Shown piece after piece: positions 51,888 to 60,162 of a DNA stretch of 64,000 nucleotides (the first letter of the stretch is position 1; every line of letters begins with the position of its first letter). Location: assembly GCF_005871185.1 (NCBI RefSeq), contig NZ_SWKN01000006.1:584014-648013 (forward strand), written 5' to 3'. This DNA is from Limnobacter alexandrii. Lineage in GTDB: Bacteria > Pseudomonadota > Gammaproteobacteria > Burkholderiales > Burkholderiaceae_B. The notes beneath the pieces are model-generated. The model searched no databases, was not told where the DNA came from, and saw only the letters and a list, made by a program, of their open reading frames with translations. The position numbers and the translations under genes are program-made.

Positions 51888-53174
51888 ATGAGTTTAAAAA
51901 CCCTGTTGATGCCCATGATCACCCAGCACCGCTTTGCACGCAGCACCCTGCTGGCCCAACGCGCCAAAGCCGAAAAAGCCCGGCTGGCGTCTGGTCGCCC
52001 TCACGAGGTTTATTACTTTCACCAGGTGGATGACCCCTACAGCCATTTGTTGGCCCAAGCTTTGCCCCGTTTTTTGGCTCGTTACCAGGTAGAACTAAAG
52101 CCGCATGTGGTCAGCCCCCCGCCCGATTCCGCAGCGCCTGAGCGGGACAAGCTGGTGGCCTACAGCCGTGTTGATGCTGCCTTGCTGGCGCAGCGCCATG
52201 GTTTGAATTTCACCGACCCGGGCAAACAACCCGAGGCTGATCGGGTTCAGCAGGCAACGCACACGCTGGTGGGGGCCATCGGAATGGGGCAATTTGCTGA
52301 ATATGCCGCCTTGGTGGGACAATCGCTGTGGGCTTGGGATGAAACTCAAATTCCACCAGAACAGATCAATGCATTGAAACCAGTGTCCAGCCAGGATGTG
52401 CAAAACCACATTGCGCAATCTGATGACTTGCGAGAAAAACTGGGCCATTACCTGGGCGGTATGTTGTATTACGAGGGCGAATGGTACTGGGGCATTGATC
52501 GCCTGTATCACCTGGAGCAACGCCTGCAAGAACTGGGTGCGCAACGCAGCGGCGTGTTTGGCCTGCTGTTTCCTGCAGACGACAGCCTTGCAAATGCCAA
52601 GCCGCTGAACAACCCGCCCGATATTGATTTTTTCTTTTCATTCCGTAGCCCCTATTCCGCCATTGTGGCGCCGCGCATTTTTGAGCTGGGGCGGCTGACT
52701 GGCGCAAAAGTGAACTTGCGCTTTGTGTTGCCCATGGTAATGCGGGGGCTTCCCGTGCCCAAAGTGAAACGGGAATACATTGTGTACGACACCGCGCGAG
52801 AGGCGCATGTGCGCGGTATTCCCTTTGGTCGCTTGAATGACCCCGTGGGCAAACCCACCGAGCGTGGTTTGGCCTTGATTCCGTTTGCCGAACAGCACAG
52901 CAAAGGGCAAGAATTTGTGCTTTCCTACATGCAGGGTGTGTGGGCTGAGGGCATTGATGCAGGCAGCGACAAGGGCTTGAAAAAAATTGTCGAGCGTGCC
53001 GGTTTGCGTTGGGAAGGTGCACAAGTGGCTTTGCAACACGAGGCCTGGCGCGAGCGCGCCGCTGCCAATCGGGAGGAATTGTTTGCCGCTGGCCTGTGGG
53101 GTGTGCCCTCGTTCAAAATGGGAAGCCGGGTGGTGTGGGGGCAAGACCGCCTTTGGGCCTTGACCTTGCCATAG
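51888..53174 (+). CDS. Tandem DsbA-like (HCCA-isomerase type) protein
   Basis: 428 residues. Two thioredoxin-like DsbA/2-hydroxychromene-2-carboxylate isomerase modules: VYYFHQVDDPYSHLLAQALPRF near residue 42 and IDFFFSFRSPYSAIVAPRIFEL near residue 246, each with the 'SPYS' or 'DPYS' turn where HCCA isomerases bind glutathione. No CxxC is present, so it is not a disulfide oxidase. The C-terminal WGVPSFKMGSRVVWGQDRL is the cis-Pro end of the fold. Substrate unknown; likely co-transcribed with the radical SAM gene. Confidence 0.75.
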   Translation: MSLKTLLMPMITQHRFARSTLLAQRAKAEKARLASGRPHEVYYFHQVDDPYSHLLAQALPRFLARYQVELKPHVVSPPPDSAAPERDKLVAYSRVDAALLAQRHGLNFTDPGKQPEADRVQQATHTLVGAIGMGQFAEYAALVGQSLWAWDETQIPPEQINALKPVSSQDVQNHIAQSDDLREKLGHYLGGMLYYEGEWYWGIDRLYHLEQRLQELGAQRSGVFGLLFPADDSLANAKPLNNPPDIDFFFSFRSPYSAIVAPRIFELGRLTGAKVNLRFVLPMVMRGLPVPKVKREYIVYDTAREAHVRGIPFGRLNDPVGKPTERGLALIPFAEQHSKGQEFVLSYMQGVWAEGIDAGSDKGLKKIVERAGLRWEGAQVALQHEAWRERAAANREELFAAGLWGVPSFKMGSRVVWGQDRLWALTLP

Positions 53175-53223
53175 TGTCAGGGTTTCTAATAGAGTTATTA
53201 CATATTCTGATTCAGGACACGCC

Positions 53224-53880
53224 ATGCCCGGTTGCAACCACTGCCCATCTGATGAAGCGGCCAAGTCCGCAGCAAACAACCCCGGCTTTCGCAAGGTGTT
53301 GTGGATTGCGCTGATTGCCAACGCCGCCATGTTTTTCATTGAAGTGGGTGCCAGCTGGTCAGCAGGCTCGGTTTCTTTGCTGGCCGATTCGCTCGATTTT
53401 GGGGGCGATGCTGCCAATTACGCCTTGTCACTGTTTGTATTGGGCATGGCCTTGCAAACCCGCGCCAAAGCGGCTTTGCTCAAGGGTATCTCCATGGGCC
53501 TGTATGGTTTGGGTGTGTTGGGTTTTGCCGGGTATGCCGCACTTCATGGCGAGGTTCCTTCCTACGCAACCATGGGCATTGTGGGTGTCATGGCTTTGAG
53601 TGTGAATGTGGGCGTTGCTGCCATTCAGTACCGCTACCGCAATGGCGATTCCAACATGCGTTCAGTGTGGCTGTGCAGCCGCAACGATGCAATTGGCAAC
53701 CTGGCGGTTTTGGGTGCCGCGTTGTTGGTGGGTGTAACACAAACCGCCTGGCCCGATCTGGCCGTGGCAGCACTGATGGCCACGCTTGGTTTAACCGCGT
53801 CTGTCAGTGTTATCAAACAGGCCCGGGCAGAAATACGTGGCGAAGTGCTCGAACACGCCTCGCATTCCCATTCACATTGA
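53224..53880 (+). CDS. Cation diffusion facilitator-like transporter
   Basis: 218 residues with five to six membrane helices. The CDF metal site of helix 2 reads LLADSLDFGGDAANYALS, and helix 5 has CSRNDAIGNLAVL in place of the usual HDxxxD. A Cys/His start (MPGCNHCPSD) and a His-rich end (HASHSHSH) fit metal handling. The large cytoplasmic C-terminal domain of full CDF proteins is absent. Efflux of Zn2+ or a similar ion is inferred. Confidence 0.85.
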   Translation: MPGCNHCPSDEAAKSAANNPGFRKVLWIALIANAAMFFIEVGASWSAGSVSLLADSLDFGGDAANYALSLFVLGMALQTRAKAALLKGISMGLYGLGVLGFAGYAALHGEVPSYATMGIVGVMALSVNVGVAAIQYRYRNGDSNMRSVWLCSRNDAIGNLAVLGAALLVGVTQTAWPDLAVAALMATLGLTASVSVIKQARAEIRGEVLEHASHSHSH

Positions 53881-53895
53881 TTCCATTTCAACCCA

Positions 53896-54849
53896 TTACC
53901 TGGCGTATTTTTGCCGGTATTGAAATGGCGACAAACCGGTCACGGTTTTGAACTGCCTGCGCAGGTTGGACTCATTGCTGTAACCCAGACTTTCGCTGAT
54001 GCTGCTGACGGGTGCGGCGGACCATATTAATTGTTCGCTCACCTGCTGAAGCTTTAACAGGCGCACATAACTGGCCACAGAATGTTGGGTGAGGTTTTGT
54101 ACTTTTCTGGCCAGTGTGCGTTCACTCATGTTCAGGTAGCTTGCAAGTTGCCCCACGGTAATTTCTTCTGCGGGCAGGCGGGTCACCAGTGCAGCAAGTT
54201 TTCTGAGCAGTGGGTCAGCCTGTTCCATCAAGGCAAATGATCGAAACGCCGGGTGATGCTGCACTGGTCGGGGTAGCACCATCAACTTCATGAATTCCTG
54301 AAAGGCTGCTTTGCTCAGCGACTTTTCAATCAGTTGCTGCGCAAGCAGCAGGTAACCATGCACCCCGGCTGCAGTGGCCACCTTGCTGGTGAACATACAG
54401 TCGCTGTCAATTTGCCAATGCACTTTTGGGTAATGTTTTTGCATGAATTCGACCAGCCACCAGGTGACAGTCGCCTTCTGGTTTTTCAGGCGACCACTGG
54501 CAGCCAGCAGGCACACGCCAGTGCAATAACTCCACACTTGTGTGCTGGCTGGCAAGTGCTGAAGGGTGTCAATCAACCCGGCATGCTGGGCCAAACGGGC
54601 AGGAATGTCAGTGGGCGATTCGGTCCACATGCCTGGCACCAGCAGCACATCGAGCTGCGTTTCTTCAAGCAATGAATTGGCAGTCAACACCATGTGATTG
54701 GCGCATTGCACAGGTTTCAGGCTGGTGCCAACCAGGCAGGTTTCAAACAGTTTTTTACCCGACAGCCTGTTGCTGGCTTGCAGCAGGTCATTGAATGCCA
54801 GCAACCCCGCAGGCATGCACCCGTTGTAAAGCAAAAGCCCAATTTTCAT
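53896..54849 (-). CDS. GlxA-family AraC-type transcriptional regulator
   Basis: 317 residues. A DJ-1/PfpI-like N-terminal domain (to about residue 185) has the nucleophile-elbow Cys in WSYCTGVCLLAASG. The AraC double helix-turn-helix follows at about 225-315: ITVGQLASYLNMSERTLARKVQNLT and ISESLGYSNESNLRRQFKTVTGLSP. Such regulators control amine or carbon use genes. Divergent from the metallo-hydrolase gene at 54954, a likely target. Confidence 0.9.
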   Translation of the reverse strand: MKIGLLLYNGCMPAGLLAFNDLLQASNRLSGKKLFETCLVGTSLKPVQCANHMVLTANSLLEETQLDVLLVPGMWTESPTDIPARLAQHAGLIDTLQHLPASTQVWSYCTGVCLLAASGRLKNQKATVTWWLVEFMQKHYPKVHWQIDSDCMFTSKVATAAGVHGYLLLAQQLIEKSLSKAAFQEFMKLMVLPRPVQHHPAFRSFALMEQADPLLRKLAALVTRLPAEEITVGQLASYLNMSERTLARKVQNLTQHSVASYVRLLKLQQVSEQLIWSAAPVSSISESLGYSNESNLRRQFKTVTGLSPFQYRQKYAR

Positions 54850-54953
54850 TCACACCCCGTTTGGCAAGAAATGACTGAATATTGTCATTCTATGCCATAA
54901 CGGTTGGGTGTGTTTTATTGGGATGATCAGCCATCCAGTCAGGGAGCTGAATC

Positions 54954-55775
54954 ATGAAAATTCAACAAATACGCAATGCAACCATTGTTGTGGAGTTCGG
55001 ACCATACCGTGTGCTGGTCGACCCCATGTTGTCGCCGAAAAACGCCTTGCCACCGCTGAAGTTCACCCAAGGCATGCAAAGAAACCCCACTGTCAATTTG
55101 CCCCGTGAAGCGGATTTGGCTTTGCTGGGCGTTACCCATTGTTTGATCACGCACTGCCAGAAGGGACATTTTGATCACCTGGACCGTTTTGGAAAGGCCT
55201 GGCTTCGAGAACATCAAATTCCCGTGATTTGTACGGCGCATGATGCACCGCACCTTGCAAGCAAAGGCTTGAATGTTGAGGCCTTGCCAGCCGATGTGGG
55301 TAGCAAGAAGGCCCATTTTCTGGGCGGCCTGATCAGCACGGTGCCTTGCGTACATGGCCGTGGTTTCGTGGGTTCCTTGATGGAACACGGTGTGGGTTAC
55401 TTCATTCAAATTCCGGGTGAGCCTTCGCTTTACCTAACCGGTGACACTATTTTCACACCGCGTATTCAAGAGTTTTTGTGGACGCGCAAACCCGAAGTGA
55501 GTGTGGTGCCCGCAGGTGGCGCGCGTTTTGATGTGGGTGGGGAAATTATCATGGGCGTGAAAGATGTGCTGCAGTTCACCCAGGCCTCCACAGGCTTGGT
55601 GATCGCCAATCACCTGGAGGCAATCAGCCATTGCCCGGTGACTCGAACAGAACTTTTGAATGCGGCGAGAAGTGCTGGCCTTGAGCACAGAATGCGCGTG
55701 CCGCATGATGGCGAAAAACTGGTGTTTACAACTGAGCAGCCTTTGCCACATTCACCCGCGCTTTCAGGCGGGTGA
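54954..55775 (+). CDS. Metallo-beta-lactamase fold hydrolase
   Basis: 273 residues, ATG behind AGGGAG. The metal-binding motif reads THCQKGHFDHLD, a variant of HxHxDH with Asp and His kept; later ligands are in TVPCVHGRG, LTGDTIF and ANHLEA. It resembles the UPF0173/UlaG-like branch. Substrate unknown. Divergent from the GlxA-type regulator. Its last 50 bp overlap the convergent ABC1 kinase gene. Confidence 0.8.
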   Translation: MKIQQIRNATIVVEFGPYRVLVDPMLSPKNALPPLKFTQGMQRNPTVNLPREADLALLGVTHCLITHCQKGHFDHLDRFGKAWLREHQIPVICTAHDAPHLASKGLNVEALPADVGSKKAHFLGGLISTVPCVHGRGFVGSLMEHGVGYFIQIPGEPSLYLTGDTIFTPRIQEFLWTRKPEVSVVPAGGARFDVGGEIIMGVKDVLQFTQASTGLVIANHLEAISHCPVTRTELLNAARSAGLEHRMRVPHDGEKLVFTTEQPLPHSPALSGG

Positions 55776-57057
55776 CCAGCAAAAACAGGCCCCCTAACTT
55801 GCGGTGTATGAACAGGCAGTCAATGGGCGGGGCATGCCAGAATTTTCGGTCCTCGCCCAACTCGAAACCTTTGTCGCGAATTCGTGCGGCCAGGTCGGTG
55901 TTGCCAAAATCGAATTCACCTTGGGTACAAAAAGGCTCGCAAGCCAGTTCCATTAAATCGAGCACCAGTTCACGGTGATGTGGGGCGGTGGTGTTGTCGA
56001 AATATCCAATCCGGGTGGCGGCTTTCAGCATCATCTCACGGCTGCCAGCCTTGGCTGCATTCATCACATCCACATAGCCGTCCACCAATTCTTTCTGAAA
56101 GCTGCGGGTGGCACCGAAATCCAGCAACACCACTTTGCCGGTTTTGGGGTTGTAGCGGTAGTTGGCAAAATTGGGATCGGTTTGCATCAGCCGCATGCCC
56201 AGCAATTCTTTAAACAGCAATTCGAACATGGTGGTGGCAATTTTGTCGCGAATTGGCTGTGTGGCATGGGCCATTTGTTCAATGGGCACGCCTTCCACAT
56301 AACGCATCGCCAAAATTCCGTGCGTGGTCAAGCCGGCGTTGACGGTGGGAATTTCAAACCGATCGTCGTTGCCCAGCGCCTCGGTGTATTTCACGATGCA
56401 TTCGGCTTCGCGCAGGTAATCGGCTTCTTCGTGCAATTGTTTTTTGGCTTCAGCCAGCAGTGCGGCCAGGTCGAATGTTTTGGGCACCAGGCCGGTGAAG
56501 CGCAAAATGGTGACTACGTTGTCAATGTCGCTGTCAATGCTGTCGCGCACACCGGGGTATTGAATTTTGATGGCGAGTTTCTCACCGTCCAGCGAAATGG
56601 CCTCGTGCACCTGGCCAATCGATGCAGCCGCGATTGGCGTTAAATTGAATTCACGAACCTGTTCCCGCCAGTTTTCTCCCCACTCCTTTTCAAGCACTGA
56701 AAGCAATTGTTTGCGCGGCATGTGTTTCGCGTCTTGCCGAAGCTTGGCCATAATTTCAGCCAGTTGGGGTGGCAACATGTCGCCTGCATCCATGGACACC
56801 AACTGCCCCAGCTTCATGGCGGCACCACGCAATTGAGCCAGTTGGTCTGCAACCCGCAGGGCGTTTTTTGGTGTGAGCAACAATTTGCTCAATTGGGGCC
56901 GTTTGCCCTGGGCGAGTTGTTTGGTGCCGTTCTTAACCACAGACCCTGCCACTGTTGTGGCCAGCGCACCAAAACGGCTTAAGCGCGCAAAACGCCCGGA
57001 AGGCACTGCCGATTCATTGCTGCTTTTGTTGGCTGGGGGTTTCTGGCTAGACGACAT
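55726..57057 (-). CDS. ABC1/UbiB-family atypical kinase
   Basis: 443 residues. Family marks: GAAMKLGQLVSMD (KxGQ), AAASIGQVHEA (Ala-rich loop), LAIKIQYPGVRDSIDSDI, EADYLREAE, QTDPNFANYRY (catalytic loop) and VLLDFGATR (DFG). The C-terminal membrane helices of UbiB are absent, so it is closer to the AarF/ABC1K group. Members support ubiquinone synthesis or lipid metabolism through ATP-dependent activity; the role here is not shown. Convergent overlap with the metallo-hydrolase gene. Confidence 0.88.
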   Translation of the reverse strand: MSSSQKPPANKSSNESAVPSGRFARLSRFGALATTVAGSVVKNGTKQLAQGKRPQLSKLLLTPKNALRVADQLAQLRGAAMKLGQLVSMDAGDMLPPQLAEIMAKLRQDAKHMPRKQLLSVLEKEWGENWREQVREFNLTPIAAASIGQVHEAISLDGEKLAIKIQYPGVRDSIDSDIDNVVTILRFTGLVPKTFDLAALLAEAKKQLHEEADYLREAECIVKYTEALGNDDRFEIPTVNAGLTTHGILAMRYVEGVPIEQMAHATQPIRDKIATTMFELLFKELLGMRLMQTDPNFANYRYNPKTGKVVLLDFGATRSFQKELVDGYVDVMNAAKAGSREMMLKAATRIGYFDNTTAPHHRELVLDLMELACEPFCTQGEFDFGNTDLAARIRDKGFELGEDRKFWHAPPIDCLFIHRKLGGLFLLVTRLKARVNVAKAAQL

Positions 57058-57092
57058 GAGGACTGCTTGGGTGCAAAGTTGAACCTCATCTT

Positions 57093-57129
57093 AAAACAAA
57101 AGGCGCCTGTGCGGGGAATCACAGGCGCC
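57093..57129 (-). terminator. Rho-independent terminator of the small exported-protein gene
   Basis: On the minus strand a perfect 10-bp stem (GGCGCCTGTG with CACAGGCGCC) and an 8-base loop are followed by TTTTGTTTT. It lies 36 bp past the stop codon at 57165. Confidence 0.85.
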
Positions 57130-57164
57130 CTTAGAAAACCGGTCAATCGTCCGGTTTTTAACAC

Positions 57165-57476
57165 TTAGCTGGCATCGCCTTTGGTCAGATCAACACCATT
57201 GATCTTGCTCAACACTTCAGCACGTGTGGCTGTTGACTTGCTGGTTTCGAAGGTCTGGCTGGCATCACCAGCCACTGGGCTGAATTCGCCAGTTTGTACT
57301 GCTTTTTGATATTCGTTCAGCACGGCATTGCGTGTGGCTTGGTCACGCTGGCTGTCAGCCGCATACACGTGGCGGGTAGCGTCGCCTTGCTGGGTTGCTG
57401 AGTTGGCCATGACCACGGCTGGTACAGATGCTGAAATGGCCAATACGGAAGTAGCGATCAATTGACGTGCGTTCAT
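57165..57476 (-). CDS. Small exported protein (DUF4148-like)
   Basis: 103 residues from the ATG at 57476 with AAGGAG 9 bases upstream. A signal peptide ends near MAN (about residue 25; VLAISASVPAVVMAN). The mature part is polar, rich in Ser, Thr and Asp, with repeats of GDA (QQGDATRHVY, VAGDASQTF, TKGDAS) and TR-containing helices. The pattern resembles DUF4148 periplasmic proteins common in Burkholderiales; assignment is tentative. Divergent from the copper-type two-component system across a palindrome, so it may be part of that regulon. Confidence 0.7.
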   Translation of the reverse strand: MNARQLIATSVLAISASVPAVVMANSATQQGDATRHVYAADSQRDQATRNAVLNEYQKAVQTGEFSPVAGDASQTFETSKSTATRAEVLSKINGVDLTKGDAS

Positions 57477-57581
57477 GGTAAATCTCCTTTTAGGGTACTT
57501 CATCAAGTTTTGCCGTTGCATTGTTGCGTTGGCATGAGTCGTACTTTACGCAGGGTCGAATTACCAAGGCCCCACACGCAC

Positions 57582-57597
57582 ATTACAAATTTGTAAT
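57582..57597. promoter_or_regulatory. 16-bp perfect palindrome, probable CopR/CusR box
   Basis: ATTACAAATTTGTAAT is its own reverse complement and lies 67 bp upstream of the response-regulator start and 106 bp upstream of the divergent exported-protein gene. It resembles the CusR/CopR boxes (TGACA/TTACA half sites facing each other) recognised by OmpR-type copper regulators. Confidence 0.6.
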
Positions 57598-57663
57598 TTT
57601 AAAAAGCACGCGTGCCTTCTATACTTCAAGGCATGTTTGTTCACGCACAGCGAAGTTGCGCCC

Positions 57664-58380
57664 ATGAAAATTTTGGTGATTGAAGACGAGAAGAAGTTGG
57701 CCAGTTACCTTCAAAAGGGGCTGAACTCCGAAGGCTTTGTGGTGGATGTGGCCCACAACGGGATTGATGGCCTGCATTTGGCCACTGAAGGCCATTACGA
57801 GCTCATTATTCTGGACGGCATGTTGCCCGATCTGGATGGTTTGGGTGTGTTGGCCGCCTTGCGCCAAACCATGAATATTCCTGTGCTCATGCTCACAGCC
57901 CGTTCCATGGTCGAAGATCGTGTGAAGGGTTTGCAGGCTGGGGCCGACGATTACCTCACCAAGCCTTTCGCATTCTCCGAACTGGTGGCCCGTGTGCATG
58001 CCTTGGCACGCCGTGCCCAAGGCCAGCAAAGTGCCACAGCTGACAGCAGCCACCTAAGCTTGGCAGACCTTGAACTGGATGCAGTGAAGAGGCAGGCCAA
58101 ACGTGCCGGGCAGGACCTGCGTTTGACCGCAAAAGAGTTTAGCTTGCTGTGGTTGCTGTTGCGCAGAAAGGGCGAGGTGTTGTCGCGCACTGAATTGGCC
58201 GAGCTGGTGTGGGACATGCACTTTGACAGCGAAACCAATGTGGTCGATGTGGCGGTGCGCCGTTTGCGCAGCAAAATGGACGAGCCATTTGACCAACCCC
58301 TGTTACACACGGTGCGTGGCATGGGCTATGTGCTGGAGCAACGCGCAGCGGAGCACACCGTGGGAGACTTCGAATCGTGA
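57664..58380 (+). CDS. OmpR-family response regulator, heavy-metal (CusR/IrlR) type
   Basis: 238 residues from the ATG at 57664. Receiver domain with IEDE, phospho-acceptor Asp51 in LIILDGMLPD and LTKPF; C-terminal winged helix with TAKEFSLLWLLLRRKGEVLSR and DVAVRRLRSKMD. Closest in style to CusR, CopR and IrlR. It is translationally coupled to the sensor kinase (GTGA overlap) and heads a copper/silver efflux locus. Confidence 0.92.
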   Translation: MKILVIEDEKKLASYLQKGLNSEGFVVDVAHNGIDGLHLATEGHYELIILDGMLPDLDGLGVLAALRQTMNIPVLMLTARSMVEDRVKGLQAGADDYLTKPFAFSELVARVHALARRAQGQQSATADSSHLSLADLELDAVKRQAKRAGQDLRLTAKEFSLLWLLLRRKGEVLSRTELAELVWDMHFDSETNVVDVAVRRLRSKMDEPFDQPLLHTVRGMGYVLEQRAAEHTVGDFES

Positions 58381-59723
58381 GGCGTTCAATTGCAAGGCGA
58401 TCGTCATTGCAAATGTCGATACTCAGTATTCTGGGTGTGGGCATTATCGCCATCATCAGTTACCAGGCCATTTGCATGTGGCAAGACATGCGGCACCAGG
58501 ACACGCTAAGCCGCGCGGCTTCCAGCGTTGAACAGGTGTTGGCGCGCAACAGCGAACTTCTGCCCACCGAGATGTGGGGTCGGGTGGACGAATTGCTGCT
58601 AAGCCTCGGCAATGTGCGGGCCAAAGTACACGGCGAGAACGGGCAAGTGTTGTATGGCCCACAAGTGTTGCTGAGCCAGGTGAAGCACAAGGTGACGTAC
58701 ATGCACCCCTTGAATGGCTTGGGTGGCAGCATGCCGATGAACGATCTTGAACTGGCCATGGATGTGTCGGAAGACAAGCGGTTTTTAAAGTTTATTGCCC
58801 TGCTATTCACTGCTGTAACCCTGGTGTGGGGCTTTTTCATCATGTTGCTCAGCGGCACCCTGGCCCGTTTTGAATTGAAGCCCCTGAACAAGTTTGGCCG
58901 GAAAATTGCCGACTTTGATCCTTCAAATGTAAACGCCAGAATTCAAAGCGACAAGGAACCCGAAGAGCTTTACCCGGTGGTTGAGCAGTTCAACAAACTG
59001 ATGGGCAAGGTGGGCCAGTATCAAGAGCAATTGCGTTCATTCAATTCCAATGTGGCGCATGAGTTGAACACGCCATTGTCCAGCCTGACCGTGAGCCATG
59101 AATTGCTGCTGCGTGAGAAAACCCCGGACCCTGAACACTTGAAAGAGGCCTTGCACAGCCATTTGGAAGAGCTGCAACGCATGAACCGAATTATTCAAAG
59201 CATGCTGTTTTTGTCGCACGCCAGCCAAGGGCAGTACAACGATTTTCGCTGGGTAGACAAGTTGAGTGAACCGGTGATGACGGTGATGGACTACATGGAA
59301 GCCATGCTGGAAGAAAAACATCTGCATTTTGAATTGCATGGCGATGCGGCAGCCCGGGTTGATTCGGAATTGATTAAGCGGGCTTTGTCCAATCTTGTGT
59401 CCAATGCCATTCGTTATGCGGAGGAAAGCAGCACCATTCAAGTTCACATTGAACCAGAACTCGGCAGTGGTCGGGTTAGCGTGACTGTGAGCAACAAGGG
59501 TGTGTGTATTCCTGAGCGCAGCGTGCCGCATTTGTTTGAACCCTTTTATCGGGTTGATCAATCCCGCAATGAAAGTGGTCACAACCACGGCTTGGGTCTG
59601 GCCATTGTGGCGGCCATTGCGCGTTTGCATGGGGGCGAACCCTTTGCCCAGTGCGACGGCGACTGGGTGCGCATCGGGTTTTCACTGAAGCAGGGTGCCC
59701 AGCCTGCGCTTGCCGAGGCTTAA
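58377..59723 (+). CDS. Heavy-metal sensor histidine kinase (CusS/IrlS type)
   Basis: 448 residues from GTG 58377. Two membrane helices (about 17-37 and 138-160) enclose a periplasmic sensor loop of about 100 residues, shorter than in CusS. HAMP is followed by HisKA with His228 in VAHELNTPLSSLTVSHELL and a HATPase domain with ALSNLVSNAIRYA and the G2 box HNHGLGLAI. Position next to a CusR-type regulator and cusCBA genes implies sensing of Cu+ or Ag+ in the periplasm. Confidence 0.92.
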   Translation: MRRSIARRSSLQMSILSILGVGIIAIISYQAICMWQDMRHQDTLSRAASSVEQVLARNSELLPTEMWGRVDELLLSLGNVRAKVHGENGQVLYGPQVLLSQVKHKVTYMHPLNGLGGSMPMNDLELAMDVSEDKRFLKFIALLFTAVTLVWGFFIMLLSGTLARFELKPLNKFGRKIADFDPSNVNARIQSDKEPEELYPVVEQFNKLMGKVGQYQEQLRSFNSNVAHELNTPLSSLTVSHELLLREKTPDPEHLKEALHSHLEELQRMNRIIQSMLFLSHASQGQYNDFRWVDKLSEPVMTVMDYMEAMLEEKHLHFELHGDAAARVDSELIKRALSNLVSNAIRYAEESSTIQVHIEPELGSGRVSVTVSNKGVCIPERSVPHLFEPFYRVDQSRNESGHNHGLGLAIVAAIARLHGGEPFAQCDGDWVRIGFSLKQGAQPALAEA

Positions 59724-59770
59724 ATGGGCTGTGCTAAACTTGATTTACCGCAGTTTGTAGATTTCACCCA

Positions 59771-60067
59771 ATGATTCGTCGGATCGGTGTTCATGTGTTG
59801 TTGCTGTGTGCGCTCATGTTTCAAAGCATGGCCCACGCAATGCCGTGTTGCGCCGACATGCAAACCGAACAGCACACCATGCATTCGGCAGTTGATCTTG
59901 ACCATGGCTGTTTCGAGGGTTCTCCCCTGTGTTGCGCTGTGCCTTCCCTGCCGTACGCAGCGGCAGTCATCATTCCCCAAAGCCCCTCTCCGGTGTATGC
60001 CACTGTAGAACAGGTGCTTCAAATTTCTTTCCAGCAAAGTTCTCCTGAACGCCCGCCCCGGGCCTGA
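59771..60067 (+). CDS. Small exported Cys/His/Met-rich protein
   Basis: 98 residues with a signal peptide (VHVLLLCALMFQSMAHA). The start of the mature part has MPCCADMQTEQHTMH, DLDHGCFE and PLCCAV, i.e. five Cys and several His and Met residues suitable for soft-metal binding. It sits between the sensor kinase and cusC. The arrangement recalls small periplasmic copper proteins such as CopL or CusF by position, though not by sequence. Metal binding is inferred. Confidence 0.6.
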   Translation: MIRRIGVHVLLLCALMFQSMAHAMPCCADMQTEQHTMHSAVDLDHGCFEGSPLCCAVPSLPYAAAVIIPQSPSPVYATVEQVLQISFQQSSPERPPRA

Positions 60068-60162
60068 TCACGCCTGAATTGCATTGAGGGTTGGGTTGGC
60101 TGCATGGCCACCCCGACTGCGTGATTGTTTCTCACGGCTTGATTGCCGTGTGGGAGAACCCC

